Shown: positions 1 to 10,523, numbered from the stretch's first letter. The stretch is DNA of 64,000 nt from Vesta saturnalis (GCA_036346205.1 JARFJB010000821.1:4613222-4677221), one strand, 5' to 3'. Notes: generated by a model from the sequence alone, not told the origin. Numbers and translations: made by a program.

Positions 1-1
1 A

Positions 2-127
2 TTTGAAGTAGATGTATTTCAATCTCATGATGTGGACGTTGAGAATGAACCACACCATGAAGAAATAGTAGATGCCGCCGGAGCTCAAGTGAGAAGAACC
101 ATAATTCTGGACTATTTCACTTATTAA
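2..127 (+). pseudogene. PIF/Harbinger transposase, C-terminal tail (cut by window edge)
   Basis: An open frame enters from the left edge and ends at TAA 125-127, giving 41 codons. It is acidic in the middle and ends EIVDAAGAQVRRTIILDYF, which resembles the usual tail of Harbinger (DDE_Tnp_4) nucleases, where a short basic stretch precedes a terminal YF. The catalytic core would lie outside the window. A Myb-like gene on the opposite strand at 4529-5351 is the expected second protein of such an element, and the two are convergent, as is common in animal Harbingers. The mariner at 449-4311 separates them. The call rests on tail resemblance plus this context; whether the upstream gene is intact cannot be seen. 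Confidence 0.5.
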
Positions 128-448
128 ACTTATCAAACTGACAATTCAAATGGCTTATAATTTACACGACTTGTTCAGATAATATTTGTGAACAAGTTTT
201 TTTCCTGGCACTTCCTTAAAATAAATAATAATAATAAATAAAAGAAAACATATCTTTACATGTTTATGTTTTATTTTTACAGCTTAACATTGCAATTTCA
301 GAAAAATGTACTTAACAAAGGCCAAATAGGCTTATACCTAATTGAATTACAAAAAAATCTTATTGAAATAAGTCAACACATAAATCTAGCTAAATAATGT
401 TATTGTAATAATAGACAACAAAATATTTAGTACAATACCATATCTGTA
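128..448. other. AT-rich stretch after Harbinger stop
   Basis: Probably 3-prime untranslated or intergenic sequence of the Harbinger element. AATAAA-like strings occur at about 221-245. No other structure is seen. Confidence 0.3.
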
Positions 449-1215
449 CACGGTGGTCCATTTTTTATGTTTTCTTATGGGAGGTACCCTTTCTATTACA
501 GTAATATGAGGTCCTTGTGCTCGATTTTGATGTTAATTAAGATCCAATAGTCATAATCAAGATATCACTGACCGTTATTGCCCACTTGAATAATTTTTTT
601 ATTTCTAAATATATCGACAAACTGTAAAAACATTCTTAAGACACTTTTTTAAGTATAATCCGTAAGTGCATTCACATTTTTAATACCTCCTTATTTTAAA
701 AGGATATGACATAAAGTTGTATTTTTTTATATGGAAACCATAGTTGGCTGTGACATTTTTAAATGACCTTTTTTGCTTTTAAAATATATAACACCTCTAT
801 GCTATTTTAATAATTAATTGATTTTTAAGTTTTTCTTAATTGATATATTTATTAAGGATAACAGTTGGCTTAGAAAACCAGATGTGAAACTGAATGAAGA
901 TATTCTACTGAAAAAGAAATTTCACTTCCAGTAAAATATTTTAGAGACATTTTGTAATTCAAATAAGTTTAATTGTAATGTTGTTCTTGTGGAATGGTAA
1001 CAACTTATAAAATCTAATGATTGAATATAAAATTATCAAAAACCTCAAATGCAAAGTGAAATGAAATGAAAATAAACAATATAACATCATCAGAAATTAT
1101 GAAAAGCTATCATCAAATCAATTTTTATACGTATGTAAACATCTAATTCTATAAACGAAGAAAAATATGAACACAAAATATCAATATAAAAACACACTAA
1201 AACTACAAATATTTT

Positions 1216-1830
1216 TCAAACTGTGCGCCTCTTTTGGATGCAGACTTCGCATCGTCTTTTAATTGAATTTATAGAGTTATATATAGATAATGGTGTTAAT
1301 TGTGTAAAAGCCACACTGACACTTTTTTTTAACTTATTCACAGTATTATTAGTTCTTTTGTATATGTTTTTCAAAAAACCCCATAAAAAGAAATCTAGAG
1401 GCGAAAGATCGGGTGAACGGGTAGGCCTCAAAATTGGTGCTGTTGTTCCCATATAGCTATTAGGAAAACGTACATTTAAGTAGTCACTAACTACACGGGA
1501 ATTATGTGCGGGAGCTACGTCTTGCTGAAGTATGACATTGCAATATTATGCTAAAGCAAGACTTTCTAGAAATTCCTCCAAATGAATTCGTAGAATATCG
1601 AGATATTTAAATGAGTTTAATGTTCCTTTATACATGTGATAATAAAACGTTCGTTTTTAATGGAGCACTACACGTTTATTCCAAATTTCCCTTGCCTCCT
1701 GCGGACAACACTGGCATCAGCGTTAGTATCTGCCCAGTAAGGTAAATTGTGATTATTAAAATACCATCACTACTAATATGCGTCTGGTCATGCAATAGAG
1801 TTTGAAAATGAGATATTTTGTCACTGACTT
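1216..1830 (-). pseudogene. Mariner-like transposase, C-terminal part (DD41D)
   Basis: On the minus strand the frame reads, with stops, through GYFNNHNLPYWADTNAD, then LQQDVAPAHN (second catalytic Asp) and RSPDLSPLDFFLWGFLK (third Asp). I count 41 residues between the second and third aspartates, so the type is DD41D. The first catalytic motif is degenerate near 1800. From about 1452 to 1216 the frame is open and ends with a typical mariner C-terminus. In-frame stops upstream show it is inactive. The N-terminal piece is at 3126-3449, beyond the inserted MITE. Confidence 0.8.
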
Positions 1831-1833
1831 ATA

Positions 1834-3123
1834 CAGGGTGAACCGAATTTAATTTGCGTATACAGAGATATCGAAAACCGTAATAGATAGAGTATCAGTT
1901 AAATGAGAAATAAGTTTCGTAATTTGTTGTAGTACATGAGTATAAAGAAATTTGGTTTTTCCGACTAGTTCGGAGATATTCGACAAAATCGAAAATGCTC
2001 ATTTCGTTTTGTAAGACTAGCGTTGTTATTATAACAGATATCAAAAATTACTCTAAACTTTTTTTAAATAAAATTTACAACTATACCAAACATTTCAATA
2101 CGACGTTTTGTCTTTCAGGACCACCCTCAACAATATTTTTTAAATACGGACCTGGATTTTTACTACAATTTATTGTAAGGTTCTTATAGCTTAATACAAT
2201 GATATAAAATTCTTGACTATTCTACTACGTTTCGTCTGTGAAAATCATCATCTTTAAGGTTTCTTACTGAAATGAATTAAATTTCTTACTACATTTCTTT
2301 GTAGGTTTTGTATAACCTTAAGACACTACTATGGCATTCCTAACCATACACATTTCATCTGTGATCATCATCTATAAGCCTTTTGTAATAGTCTTTAAAT
2401 CAGTAACTTTCATAGCTGGTTTTTAAAAATACTCTAATTTTATTTGCTACTGTTAGGTCAGTCTTAAAATATCACATTTGTTCATTATCATTAGATGTAA
2501 AAATAAACTGTTAAATTTTGTGATTATCATTATTTTTTTATAAATACTGATTTAAAGACTATTACAAAAGGCTTATAGATCATGATCATAGATGAAATGT
2601 GTATGGTTAGGAATGCCATAGCAGTGTATTAAGATTATACAAAACCTACAAAGAAATGTAATAAAAAATTAATTCATTTAAGTAATACACCATAAAGATG
2701 ATGATTTTTCACAGACGAAACGTAGTAGAATAGTCAAGAATTTTATATCATTGTATTAGTATAAGAACCTTACAATAAATTGTAGTAAAAATCCAGGTAC
2801 GTATTTAAAAAATATTGTTGGGGTGGTCCTGAAAAGACAAAACGTCGTATTGAAATGTTTGGTATGGCAAGTTGTAGTAAATTTTATTTAAAAAAGTTTA
2901 GAATAATTTTTTATATCTGTTATAATAACAACGCTAGTCTTACAAAACGAAATGAGCATTTTCGATTTTGTCGAATATCTCCGGAACTACTCGGAAAAAA
3001 CCAAATTTCTTATACTCATGTACTACCCAACAAATTACGAAACTTATTTCTCATTTAACCGATACTCTATCTATTACGGTTTTCGAAATCTCTGTATACG
3101 CAAATTAAATTCGGTTCACCCTG
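1834..3123. mobile_element. Foldback MITE with about 570-bp arms, TA target site
   Basis: The left arm, 1834 to about 2405, is repeated inverted at about 2542-3123. The outer ends read CAGGGTGAACCGAATTTAAT and its complement, each flanked by TA (1832-1833, 3124-3125). About 135 bp separates the arms, and no transposase-like frame is present; the short open frames in the arms are mirror images of each other. CAGGGTG ends with a TA duplication indicate mobilisation by a Tc1/mariner-type transposase. The insertion splits the transposase of the surrounding mariner, so it is the younger insertion. Confidence 0.9.
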
Positions 3124-3125
3124 TA

Positions 3126-3449
3126 TACCAGTTAAAAACTCAGTACGCCGCCTTCTGTCGTCTATAGTCAAAAAATGTTCTTTCCGAAATCTATAGTAAT
3201 GTTGTTTGTGTTTCTTTAATAATTTCGAAGGGCTTTGATTCGAGACACGCCTAGATTAACCATTTGTCTATATGAAGTTGTTAGCTCAGCTTCGACTTGT
3301 CCCAAGACGATCATTAAATTTTCTTCAGAATTTCGTTTAAAGTAAGTTTTTGGCCGGGGATTTTTAAAAAAACCTAATTCAATTAAATTTTTCTGCAACC
3401 TAAAATTAATTAAAATATTAAAAATTATTATTAATTTTATTAAATACAC
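3126..3449 (-). pseudogene. Mariner-like transposase, N-terminal part
   Basis: Read on the minus strand, this holds SEENLMIVLGQVEAELTTSY and QMVNLGVSRIKALRNY, the helix-turn-helix region that precedes the DDE core in mariner transposases. After a frame break it continues as KHKQHYYRFRKEHFLTID up to the MITE boundary. The C-terminal half resumes at 1830. No convincing start codon was found, and the upstream part merges with AT-rich DNA. Confidence 0.6.
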
Positions 3450-3461
3450 AAATAAAAAGTT

Positions 3462-3534
3462 TACCTCTAGTAGGATTTGAACGTACGACCTGTACTTTGC
3501 TAGAGTACCGCGCTACTAACTGCGCTTTCGAGAT
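3462..3534 (-). tRNA. tRNA-like sequence, apparent AGC anticodon, probably a pseudogene or SINE head
   Basis: The minus strand folds as a 73-nt cloverleaf: acceptor ATCTCGA/TAGAGGT (one mismatch and one G-T pair), D stem GCGC/GCGC around AGTTAGTA, anticodon stem GTACT/AGTAC with loop CTAGCAA, variable loop AGGTC, and T stem GTACG/CCTAC (one mismatch) with loop TTCAAAT. The anticodon would be AGC (Ala), but the alanine G3-U70 pair is absent (C3-G70), and two stems contain mismatches. The D arm looks more like elongator Met tRNA. It lies inside a transposon between transposase remnant and right arm, so a tRNA-derived pseudogene or SINE promoter region is more likely than a working tRNA. Confidence 0.55.
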
Positions 3535-4528
3535 TCAAGCCCCAATGGATGTAAATTTTGTCTTTATGTATGTAGAACTGATGTAAATTCTAAATAATAA
3601 TAAACTAATTAAGATATTGTTTTGAACTAGAAAAAATTCTAATTTCTATTAACTATACCGTTCAAAAATATTTTTATTTGGCTGCTGCCTTTCGGGAAAA
3701 TTTTGTAAATATAATTCCGACGCCACATTCTTATCACCTTCGGATAATATAAAACACTTTAACATGCAAAATTTTTCTGAATTTGTATAATTAGGCATGT
3801 TAATAACTAAATTCCAAGATCAATTTGTTGCACACTTCTAATTTTTAATTTATTATTTGACATACACGTATCATTTGTTTGTACTTAAATAAATCTCAGC
3901 CTCCTATGCCTACTGTGTATTCTTAATACAAAACGTAAATAAGAAAAACTTAAAAATCAATTAATTATTAAAATGGCATAGAAGTGTTATATATTTTGAA
4001 AAGCACAAAAATGTCATAGCCAACTATGGTTTCCATATAAAAAAATACAACTTTGTCCCATATTTTTAAAATAAGGAGATATTAAAAATGTGAATGCACT
4101 AACGGATTCTACTTAAAAAAGTGTCTTAAGAATGTTTTTACAGTTTGTCGATACATTTAGAAATAAATAAGTTATTCAAGTTTTTCAAAATCGACATTTT
4201 TTCAATTGACTATTGGATCTTAATTAACACCAAAAGCGAGCCCAAGGACCCCATATTACTTTTTGTCTATCTGTACTTCCCATAAGAAAACATCAAAAAT
4301 GAACCACCCTGTACAAGTCTATAGACTAATATTATAGACATAATAGTAGTAAAATATAACAAAGAGGTCAAATTAAACACATTATCTTGTCCAGCTATGA
4401 GTTGCCCTAAATTCTGCAAATTGGTGAAATTAAAAACTTCCTCCCCTGAACTATCAACAATAGTTGATTCTACAATTTGATTTGAGCTGGTTGTATTGTA
4501 AAATTTACGAAGAATGCCCATTTTTAAG

Positions 4529-5351
4529 TTATGCCATTTCTCGTTGTCTTTGTATTAACATCATTTTATCATGATGCTCTTCTCTTAACAATTTCATCTT
4601 TAATGCATGAAATTCAGAAGCATTTGGACATATTATGTTGGATTGAGATGCTTCTTTTTTCATTGATTTCTTTTTTTTTTCACGTAGATTCGGCACCTAT
4701 TCAACAATAGCAAACATTTAATTTAAAATATTTTAAACTGATTTGAATATTTTTTAAATATAAATTTACCACTAATTTCCGTTATATCTACTTAGGGTTG
4801 TCTAATTTTGATGTGCTAGTGCTGGATGTTTCATTATATAGTGGGGTGACTTTCTGAGCTGTTACTTCTGTGTTTTCACAGTTTCCTAAATTTACATCAG
4901 TTACTGTGCTTGGTTCATCGGCTTTTCCATGAGAACCATCACTATCATAATCGTATGGATCTTCATCATTATCATCGTCTAACACATTGGAAAGTCTTTC
5001 AAAAACATTTGGAATTAAATCCGCAATTATTTTTGTATTATCTAGATCAGGTTCTTTCTTTCCGTCGCCAGTTTTTATCAATTCCCTTTTTTGTTTAGAA
5101 ACTGATTTTTTTGCTTTAGCTATTAAATCCTTCCACAAAATTTTTAACTGGGCTACTGATATTTTTCCTGAAACCTCAGTATTATATTCTGCAACAATGT
5201 CATCCCAAGCCAGCCTCTTCCTCTTCATAGCATTGTTGTCATGTTTTTTACATTCCAAAACCTTGACATGTATTTTCATTAATTCTAAAAATCTTGCTTT
5301 ATCCGACTCAGAAATGTGCTTTGCTTTCTTCTTTCTAATTTCCTCATCCAT
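4529..5351 (-). CDS. Myb/SANT-like DNA-binding protein, probable Harbinger partner
   Basis: The first exon, 5351-4788, is open for 187 codons. Residues about 13-110 form a Myb/SANT-like domain of the zeste / Myb_DNA-bind_5 type, with RKRLAWDDIVAEYN and ISVAQLKILWKDLIAKAKK, followed by a Glu/Asp-rich linker and a Ser/Thr-rich tail. A second open piece lies at about 4696-4529 after an AG acceptor; it contains SEFHALKMKLLREEHHDKMM, a helical C-terminus typical of these proteins. The exact splice donor is unclear: a stop at 4788-4790 precedes the best GTAAAT donor, so either another donor is used or the tail is frameshifted. Such proteins assist Harbinger transposases in DNA binding and nuclear import, or serve as host regulators. 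The first exon carries no lesion, unlike its neighbours. Confidence 0.7.
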
Positions 5352-5724
5352 AATCCCTAATATTCACTAAAATTTAATCACTTTTTAACTGTTAACAACT
5401 CATAACAAGGTGCTATTCATAAATATATTCAAATTAAAGTGCACTTTATAGATGAGTTGTGTATACATAACAATTAGAAATATGTCGAAAAAAAATACAG
5501 TACTAGCAACAATAAAGAAGGCAGAAAACTAAAGTAGTATTGGTGGAAAACTAATTTAGTTACGACTAAAGAAGAATTTTCTCAATGAGCTCTCCAAGAG
5601 AAACTAATTTAGTAAAATACTCCATGAGTATAATGCTTCTTAAATTGTAATAACTAAAGTAGTACATTTATCTGATTTGGTGCTTGTCACCCTTAACTAT
5701 AAAACTAAATACCAATACTAAATT
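5352..5724. other. Upstream flank of the Myb-like gene
   Basis: AT-rich DNA. Related short runs resembling AACTAATTTAGT recur at about 5548, 5602 and 5648 with mixed spacing. No coding signal is seen. Confidence 0.25.
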
Positions 5725-6825
5725 TTAAAACTTTATTCTAAAATCTAAAGAAAGACAAAGGAAAATATTACAATATGCAAACAAACCCCCGTTTTGAAAC
5801 AAACAATACCCCAATCTGTTATAAAAACCTCTTCTAACATTAGCCAATTGTCTTTCGGTAATTAACCGCCACTCGTTTTCTAATGCCTCCCTCAAATAAT
5901 TGGTATCTGGGTGACGCCGCAAGAAGAAGTCACAAGGCGCTACATCAGGAGATCTGGCAGACCAATTTATAGCACCACCTCTACCTATCCAACGATTTGG
6001 AAACGAATCATCTAAAAAATTTAGAACATATAAACCAAGTTTTGCAGGACAGCCGTCTTGTTGAAACCAGATCTCTTGATTTTCACTTGCAACTTCTTCT
6101 AATGCAGGTCCAACTGTTGTTTCTAATAATTCTAAATAAGTTTATGAATTTAAATTTCCCTCGATTTCAAACGGAACAATAATGTTTCCAGCCCAGACAT
6201 TAATTTCTTGAGTTCACGTATATTCACTCGAGGATTTTCTTGCGCCTAATAGCGACTGTTTTGAATACATGGTTCGTTATTGAGTGTAAAAGTACACTCA
6301 TGTGTAAAACACAGTATAGACAAAAAGCGACGATCAGCATTAGCGCGCTCTTCTTCACAGAATACACTCCTGCGCTCCTCATCAAAATCGAAAATCTCTT
6401 GAAGGTACTGGGCCTTGTAGGGGTGATATTTGTACTTTCTAGGTATTTTCCATATCCGTGTTTTAGATAAACCTACTTCAACAGCAATTTGTGTTAAACT
6501 AATTGTCGGATCCAAGTTTACCTTCGCCAAAACACGTTCTTCAGTGTGATCTATAATTCTACTTGTCGATTTCCTGCGATAGAATTATTCTTAGTTTTAG
6601 TGTTTTATCGATAAAAAAATGATATTCAACACCCCTAGATTCTGATTCAACAAAAATATTTCCAGATCTTTCAAATGTCTGCACATAATGGTGAATGGTA
6701 TTTAAAGACGGTATAGGTCTGTTATCAAAATTAACGGCAAACAAATATCTAACCCTCTGTAAGCTAACACCACTGTAAAAGGTTTCTATCATGAAAATTC
6801 TTTCTTCATCGCAGTCGTTATTCAT
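5725..6825 (-). pseudogene. DD41D mariner-like transposase, decayed
   Basis: Read from 6825 downward: an N-terminal helix-turn-helix-like part (MNNDCDEERIFMIETFYSGV), a second HTH (ISLTQIAVEVGLSKTRIWKI), then CFTHECTF where the family has FTDE, so the first catalytic Asp is His. Next come WFQQDGCPAKLGLYVLN (second Asp) and RSPDVAPCDFFL (third Asp), with 41 residues between the last two. The C-terminus RRGFYNRLGYCLFQNGGLF is typical. The usual WG after DFFL is missing, and frame breaks occur near 6550 and 6200. No terminal repeats were recognised around it. Confidence 0.8.
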
Positions 6826-7102
6826 TTAAAAATTAATAACATGGACGACAGTATTAAATAACCCTAAATACTTTTTAAAACTATTTGCTACATTTGAAAC
6901 AAATTGGAAACCAAGAAATATCATAGGGTAAATCGGGGAGAGTTGGACCACTTTCTTCTCATTCGTATAACTTTTATGATTATAGTTTTATTTCACTTTT
7001 GATATGTTGGCTACACAGTGTACCATATAAACTTCAATAAGACATACTTTAGCATTACTGTGATTATAAATAAAAAAGCTACGATTAATAAAAATAACAT
7101 AA

Positions 7103-7165
7103 CAGTGGTCCATCTCACCCTTACCTACTTGGGTGAGATGGACCGGTAGCTCGGGAGAGACGGAC
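7103..7165. repeat. Left subterminal motif cluster of the pogo element
   Basis: Three copies in 63 bp: GTGGTCCATCTCACCC ending at 7120, GGGTGAGATGGACC at 7131-7144 (opposite orientation), and GGGAGAGACGGAC at 7153-7165. With the terminal repeat at 6927-6952 they form a cluster of related sites, likely bound by the element's own transposase (inference). Confidence 0.7.
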
Positions 7166-7332
7166 TGCATAAAATAATGAAACATAGGTAGGTATAAAAA
7201 AGAACAGTAAATTTGAAAACCAATTTATTATAACATTATAAGACAAATTTATTAGTACATTTAAGTATAAATTGAATTCTATCACTTCTAAAATTTCTCC
7301 TTCTTAATGTTTATTTTCTTTCTTTCATAGGC

Positions 7333-9277
7333 CTACATCTTCTCCCTTTCACCACAGAAGTCGCACTTATTCTCATATCTTGAACAGCCTTCATGGGACC
7401 ATCGGGAACACTGAACACATTTTATCCAATCTTCTTGTTTATTAGTTTCGTTATACAGTTCACCACAACCAACACATTCATCTTCATCCCATTCTTCCGT
7501 AGTAATTTCATCATCGTCAACAATGTCTATTAAGTCGACAATTTCTTCGTCTGATGAGGAGAAAGCGTCAACAATTTTTTATCTTTATATTTCTGTTCTA
7601 TTTTACGTTTTTTTTTTGTCCATCTGATGTCAATCCTTTCCGCTTTCCCTTCTCTTTCTGTTCTTTTTTCTTTCATCTTTTTCTCCTCCTCTTTCTGTTT
7701 TACAGCTTCAATATTTTAAAGAAAGTTTAACACTTTTGATGATACAGCCTTCCTCTTAGAATTACTACTTTTGTCCATAGACAGAACAGGGGATATTTCT
7801 TCCAAAAGTTTTGTAGGTATTAGCTTAGGAGTCGAATTTTGTGTTATGAGGTTGTTGGGCCGGAGTTTAGTAGGTGTCTTTTGTGGGGTTATAGTTAATT
7901 TGAGGGATTTTTTGATGTGCTTGAGATGGCAAGGTCAGATCTTTGAATTGGTTGGTTTTGCTGATTTGAAGACGTGCTTGGGATTGATGGATTGGGGCTT
8001 TGAATGAGTTGGTTTACTGCTGGCTGTTCTACTGTACTACAAATAGGTATAGGTTCAGACCTATCTTCATTCAAATACGCATAATCTGGAATTGCAGCCA
8101 TGTTTAATGGAATTATTCCACAAGCCTTGAATTTGAATCCACTTACACCGTTTTAAACACTAGCTGATTTGGTCCATGCTGTGTTTAGAAGTTTTCCGAA
8201 CTGAAGACGGTTAATCTTCCTACTGGGATTGTTAACCATGAATGTTTTACAAGCATTAAAAAAGCTACTCTTCAACGACTTGAAAAATGACCGGTCAAGA
8301 GGCTGCAACCAATGGGAAGTATGTGGTGGCAGGCTCAATAAAATAATGTCATGTTCTTCTGCGAACTCTAATGTTTTCAAACAGCTAGTGTGTGACGTGT
8401 GACCATCCAGTATAATCAACACTTTACCAGCTGGTTTCCTAGGCGTGAAGTGTGTTTTCAGCCAGTCGAGAAAAATCTCGCTATTTACATATGCAGACTT
8501 CTGTGACATTCTCACAACTGACCCTGGTGGCATTCCATCCATAAATTCTTGCTTCAGGTTTTTTCCTTTCATTATAGTGTAAGGGGGAAGAAATGTACCC
8601 TCGCCATTCACACATGTCAGCACGAAGATCGTTTCCCCTTTCTCACCTGAAGTAATTGACGTGACATTTTTTAAGCCTTTAATAGCTAATATACTGCTCG
8701 GTTTGTTGTTGAGTTGTAACCCTGTTTGGTCCATGTTGTATACATGTCCTGGTTTTCCAATCAGATTATTTTCTTCCATTACATTCTTTAAAAGTGCAAA
8801 ATAGTCTTCAACAGTTTTCCTGTTCATCCCCTTAGCTCGAGCAACAGATACTCATTCTGCCTTCCTTATCACTACATTAGGGTGGCGAGCTTGAAAGGAA
8901 TGCAGCCAGTCATAACCAGCTTGTTTTGATTCTTTGTTAAAGGTGTGTGGAATGTTTAGCTTTTCTGCTAATTCAAAGGCTATATACCTTACCGAGTCTC
9001 TACAAGGTGCAAAACCCCGATCTTATAATTTTTTAATATGTGTAACAATCTTTTTCTCGTTTTCAAATTTCAGAAGTGGTTGAGGTCCCAAACTACCCTT
9101 AGAATAGTTTTAAGATTTAATCCTCCGTTTTAGTGTAGTTTTAGGTATATTAAAAGTTTTAGCGTCCGCATTAACTCCCATTAGATTGTCTTTTACCGCA
9201 TTCACGGCTTTTGTCAATGCATCTTCATCCCACTCCCCTCGACCACTTATACCAGTCCTCTTGTAGACAGTTGGCAT
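7333..9277 (-). pseudogene. pogo-like transposase with HTH, DDE core and C-terminal zinc finger
   Basis: From ATG 9277 (MPTVYKRTGISG) the frame shows a Pipsqueak-type HTH to about 9110 (DAKTFNIPKTTLKRRIKS), a CENP-B-type DNA-binding region (GYDWLHSFQARHP near 8900), and then a DDE core open from 8827 to 8153: YNMDQTGLQLNN (first Asp), LIILDGHTSHTS (second), LPPHTSHWLQPLDRSFFKSL (third). A Ser/Pro-rich linker and a basic Lys/Glu stretch follow, then an acidic segment and a PHD-like finger (DECVGCGELYN, WIKCVQCSRWSHEGC, CDFCG) ending at stop 7333-7335. In-frame stops after the HTH, near 9025 and near 8850, and frame breaks around 8140 and 7560-7720, make it a pseudogene. All three catalytic aspartates remain. 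An acceptor-like TTCTGTTCCAG lies just before the start. Confidence 0.85.
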
Positions 9278-9340
9278 TTTTCTGGAACAGAAAAATACCA
9301 ATTATAACTGACAGAAATTAAAATCGTTAGTAAATTAATT

Positions 9341-9429
9341 ACTGGCCCGTTTCTCCCTTATGAAAACAGTGGTCCATCTCTCCCAAAAAATACTGGTCCA
9401 TCTCACCCGATCAACTGGGTGAGATGGAC
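9341..9429. repeat. Right subterminal motif cluster of the pogo element
   Basis: Four copies of the motif family: ACTGGCCCGTTTCTCCC (9341-9357), CAGTGGTCCATCTCTCCC (9367-9384), ACTGGTCCATCTCACCC (9392-9408) and the reverse CTGGGTGAGATGGAC (9415-9429). Two more lie at 9660-9675 and in the terminal repeat 9676-9702. They mirror the left-end cluster. Confidence 0.7.
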
Positions 9430-9702
9430 AACCACACCGGTGGTCTACGCTTATTGTACACGGCGGCCATTACAGGTTAGTTTCACACCTACATAACTAT
9501 AACTAAAAATTTTTCTACTTATCAACACACAAAATATTTTCTTTCTTCAAAACCACTGCAAGAAACACAACGAAACTTGAGCAGCGCGTTCATTACATTG
9601 AGACACATTACTCTGAGCAAGATTCCAGCGCTCGCGTTGCGCATTCCTAAACTACGATGCTGGTCCGTCTCACCCGGTGGTCCATCTCTCCTGGATTTAC
9701 CC

Positions 9703-10412
9703 AATTTAAAAAACCATAATTACTTATTTAGTGTTTTAAACTAAATATTTCATCTTCTAGTCTTGTAAGTAGTACCTTTGGATGTGCAATCACTTTGATT
9801 GATACCGTTAGCATTTCTGTCGGTTGAATTGGCAAGCAGGCATCTTCAAAAACGTTTATTCCAAGGTTAAATTCCTATGTTCTGTTCGGGTTTGAGAACG
9901 GATTCATGGAATATGCATCGTAACGATAGCAAATCTGGACAAATTTTATAAGCAATGAGGCATCGTATCTTTTCCGATTTATCGTAAATAGTTACAGAGA
10001 CAATTTTTAAGCCTATAACATTTATAAATCCGGCTATAATGACGCATTTATTATTGGCGCACGAAAAACAACTGTGAGATTAAAGTTCTTGAAAATGAAT
10101 AATAATAATAATGAGTTAAATTTACTAATTGGAGCACTTCTTTTACGTTACGTTTACTTACATAATGCATGCTTTTTGTGGTTCAATTTTGGGCGTAATC
10201 TATATCTTTTTTTGTATGTTATATTAGTTTACCTAAAGCATTAAAACGACCGAAAAAAACATATTTCGTTTACGACGCTCGGCGTCGCAACGCTCAAATT
10301 TTTTGTTTTCTTAAAAATATAACTTTTTCTTTTTAAAATGTAATAGCTAATAATATTCTGAACATTTTTTGTACAAGAAGATTTTTTCTAAATAGTACTA
10401 AAAAATATAGAA
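9703..10412. other. Unassigned AT-rich stretch
   Basis: No recognisable gene. A small GC-rich hairpin, GACGCTCGGCGTC, sits at about 10274-10286. A short open minus-strand segment near 9740-9830 has no family resemblance that I recognise. Confidence 0.25.
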
Positions 10413-10523
10413 AAAGTTGATACGTTATTAATTTATGGAGAGGCCCAAAGAAATTCCAAGAGAGCGGTACGGATCTATTCTGAAAGGTATCCACACAAAC
10501 AAGTTCCAGGCCACAAAACCTAA
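10413..10523 (+). pseudogene. DUF4817-type helix-turn-helix remnant of a transposon protein
   Basis: The frame LLIYGEAQRNSKRAVRIYSE, continuing RYPHKQVPGHKT, matches the pattern of the DUF4817 domain, an N-terminal HTH common in insect mariner-like proteins (YGE..N...A...Y.ERYP...P...T). It ends at a stop at 10521-10523. The expected next helix seems to continue in another frame (about 10540-10560). Nothing further downstream is recognisable, so this is a 5-prime fragment. Confidence 0.55.

Larger units (their letters stand above)
449..4311 (-). mobile_element. Mariner-like element with about 370-390-bp terminal inverted repeats
   Basis: The segment 449 to about 840 reappears inverted at about 3950-4311. 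The ends are CACGGTGGTCCATTTTTTAT on the left and, read on the minus strand, CAGGGTGGTTCATTTTTGAT on the right, each next to a TA dinucleotide (447-448 and 4312-4313), the target duplication of Tc1/mariner elements. A decayed minus-strand transposase lies between the arms in two pieces, 3449-3126 and 1830-1216, split by the MITE at 1834-3123. Arms this long are much longer than in classic mariner. The element sits between the Harbinger transposase tail and its convergent Myb partner. Confidence 0.85.
6927..9702 (-). mobile_element. pogo/Tigger-type DNA transposon, nearly complete
   Basis: The left end GGGTAAATCGGGGAGAGTTG (from 6927) and the right end, read on the minus strand, GGGTAAATCCAGGAGAGATG (from 9702) form a terminal inverted repeat of about 26 bp ending in GGACCAC. 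Inside both ends are several copies of a motif close to GGTCCATCTCACCC in either orientation. A minus-strand transposase of the pogo group fills the interior. A clean TA duplication is not visible at both flanks. Length is about 2.8 kb, normal for an autonomous pogo-like element, but the gene has stops. Confidence 0.85.

Noticed and set aside
1995..3167. Open frames of 60-71 codons at 1995-2189, 2855-3058 and 2952-3167
   Set aside because: They lie in the arms of the MITE and show no protein-family resemblance.
4267..4521. 84-codon minus-strand ORF after the Myb-like gene
   Set aside because: Its last third is the terminal repeat of the mariner and it starts just past the stop of the Myb tail, so it is probably untranslated sequence.
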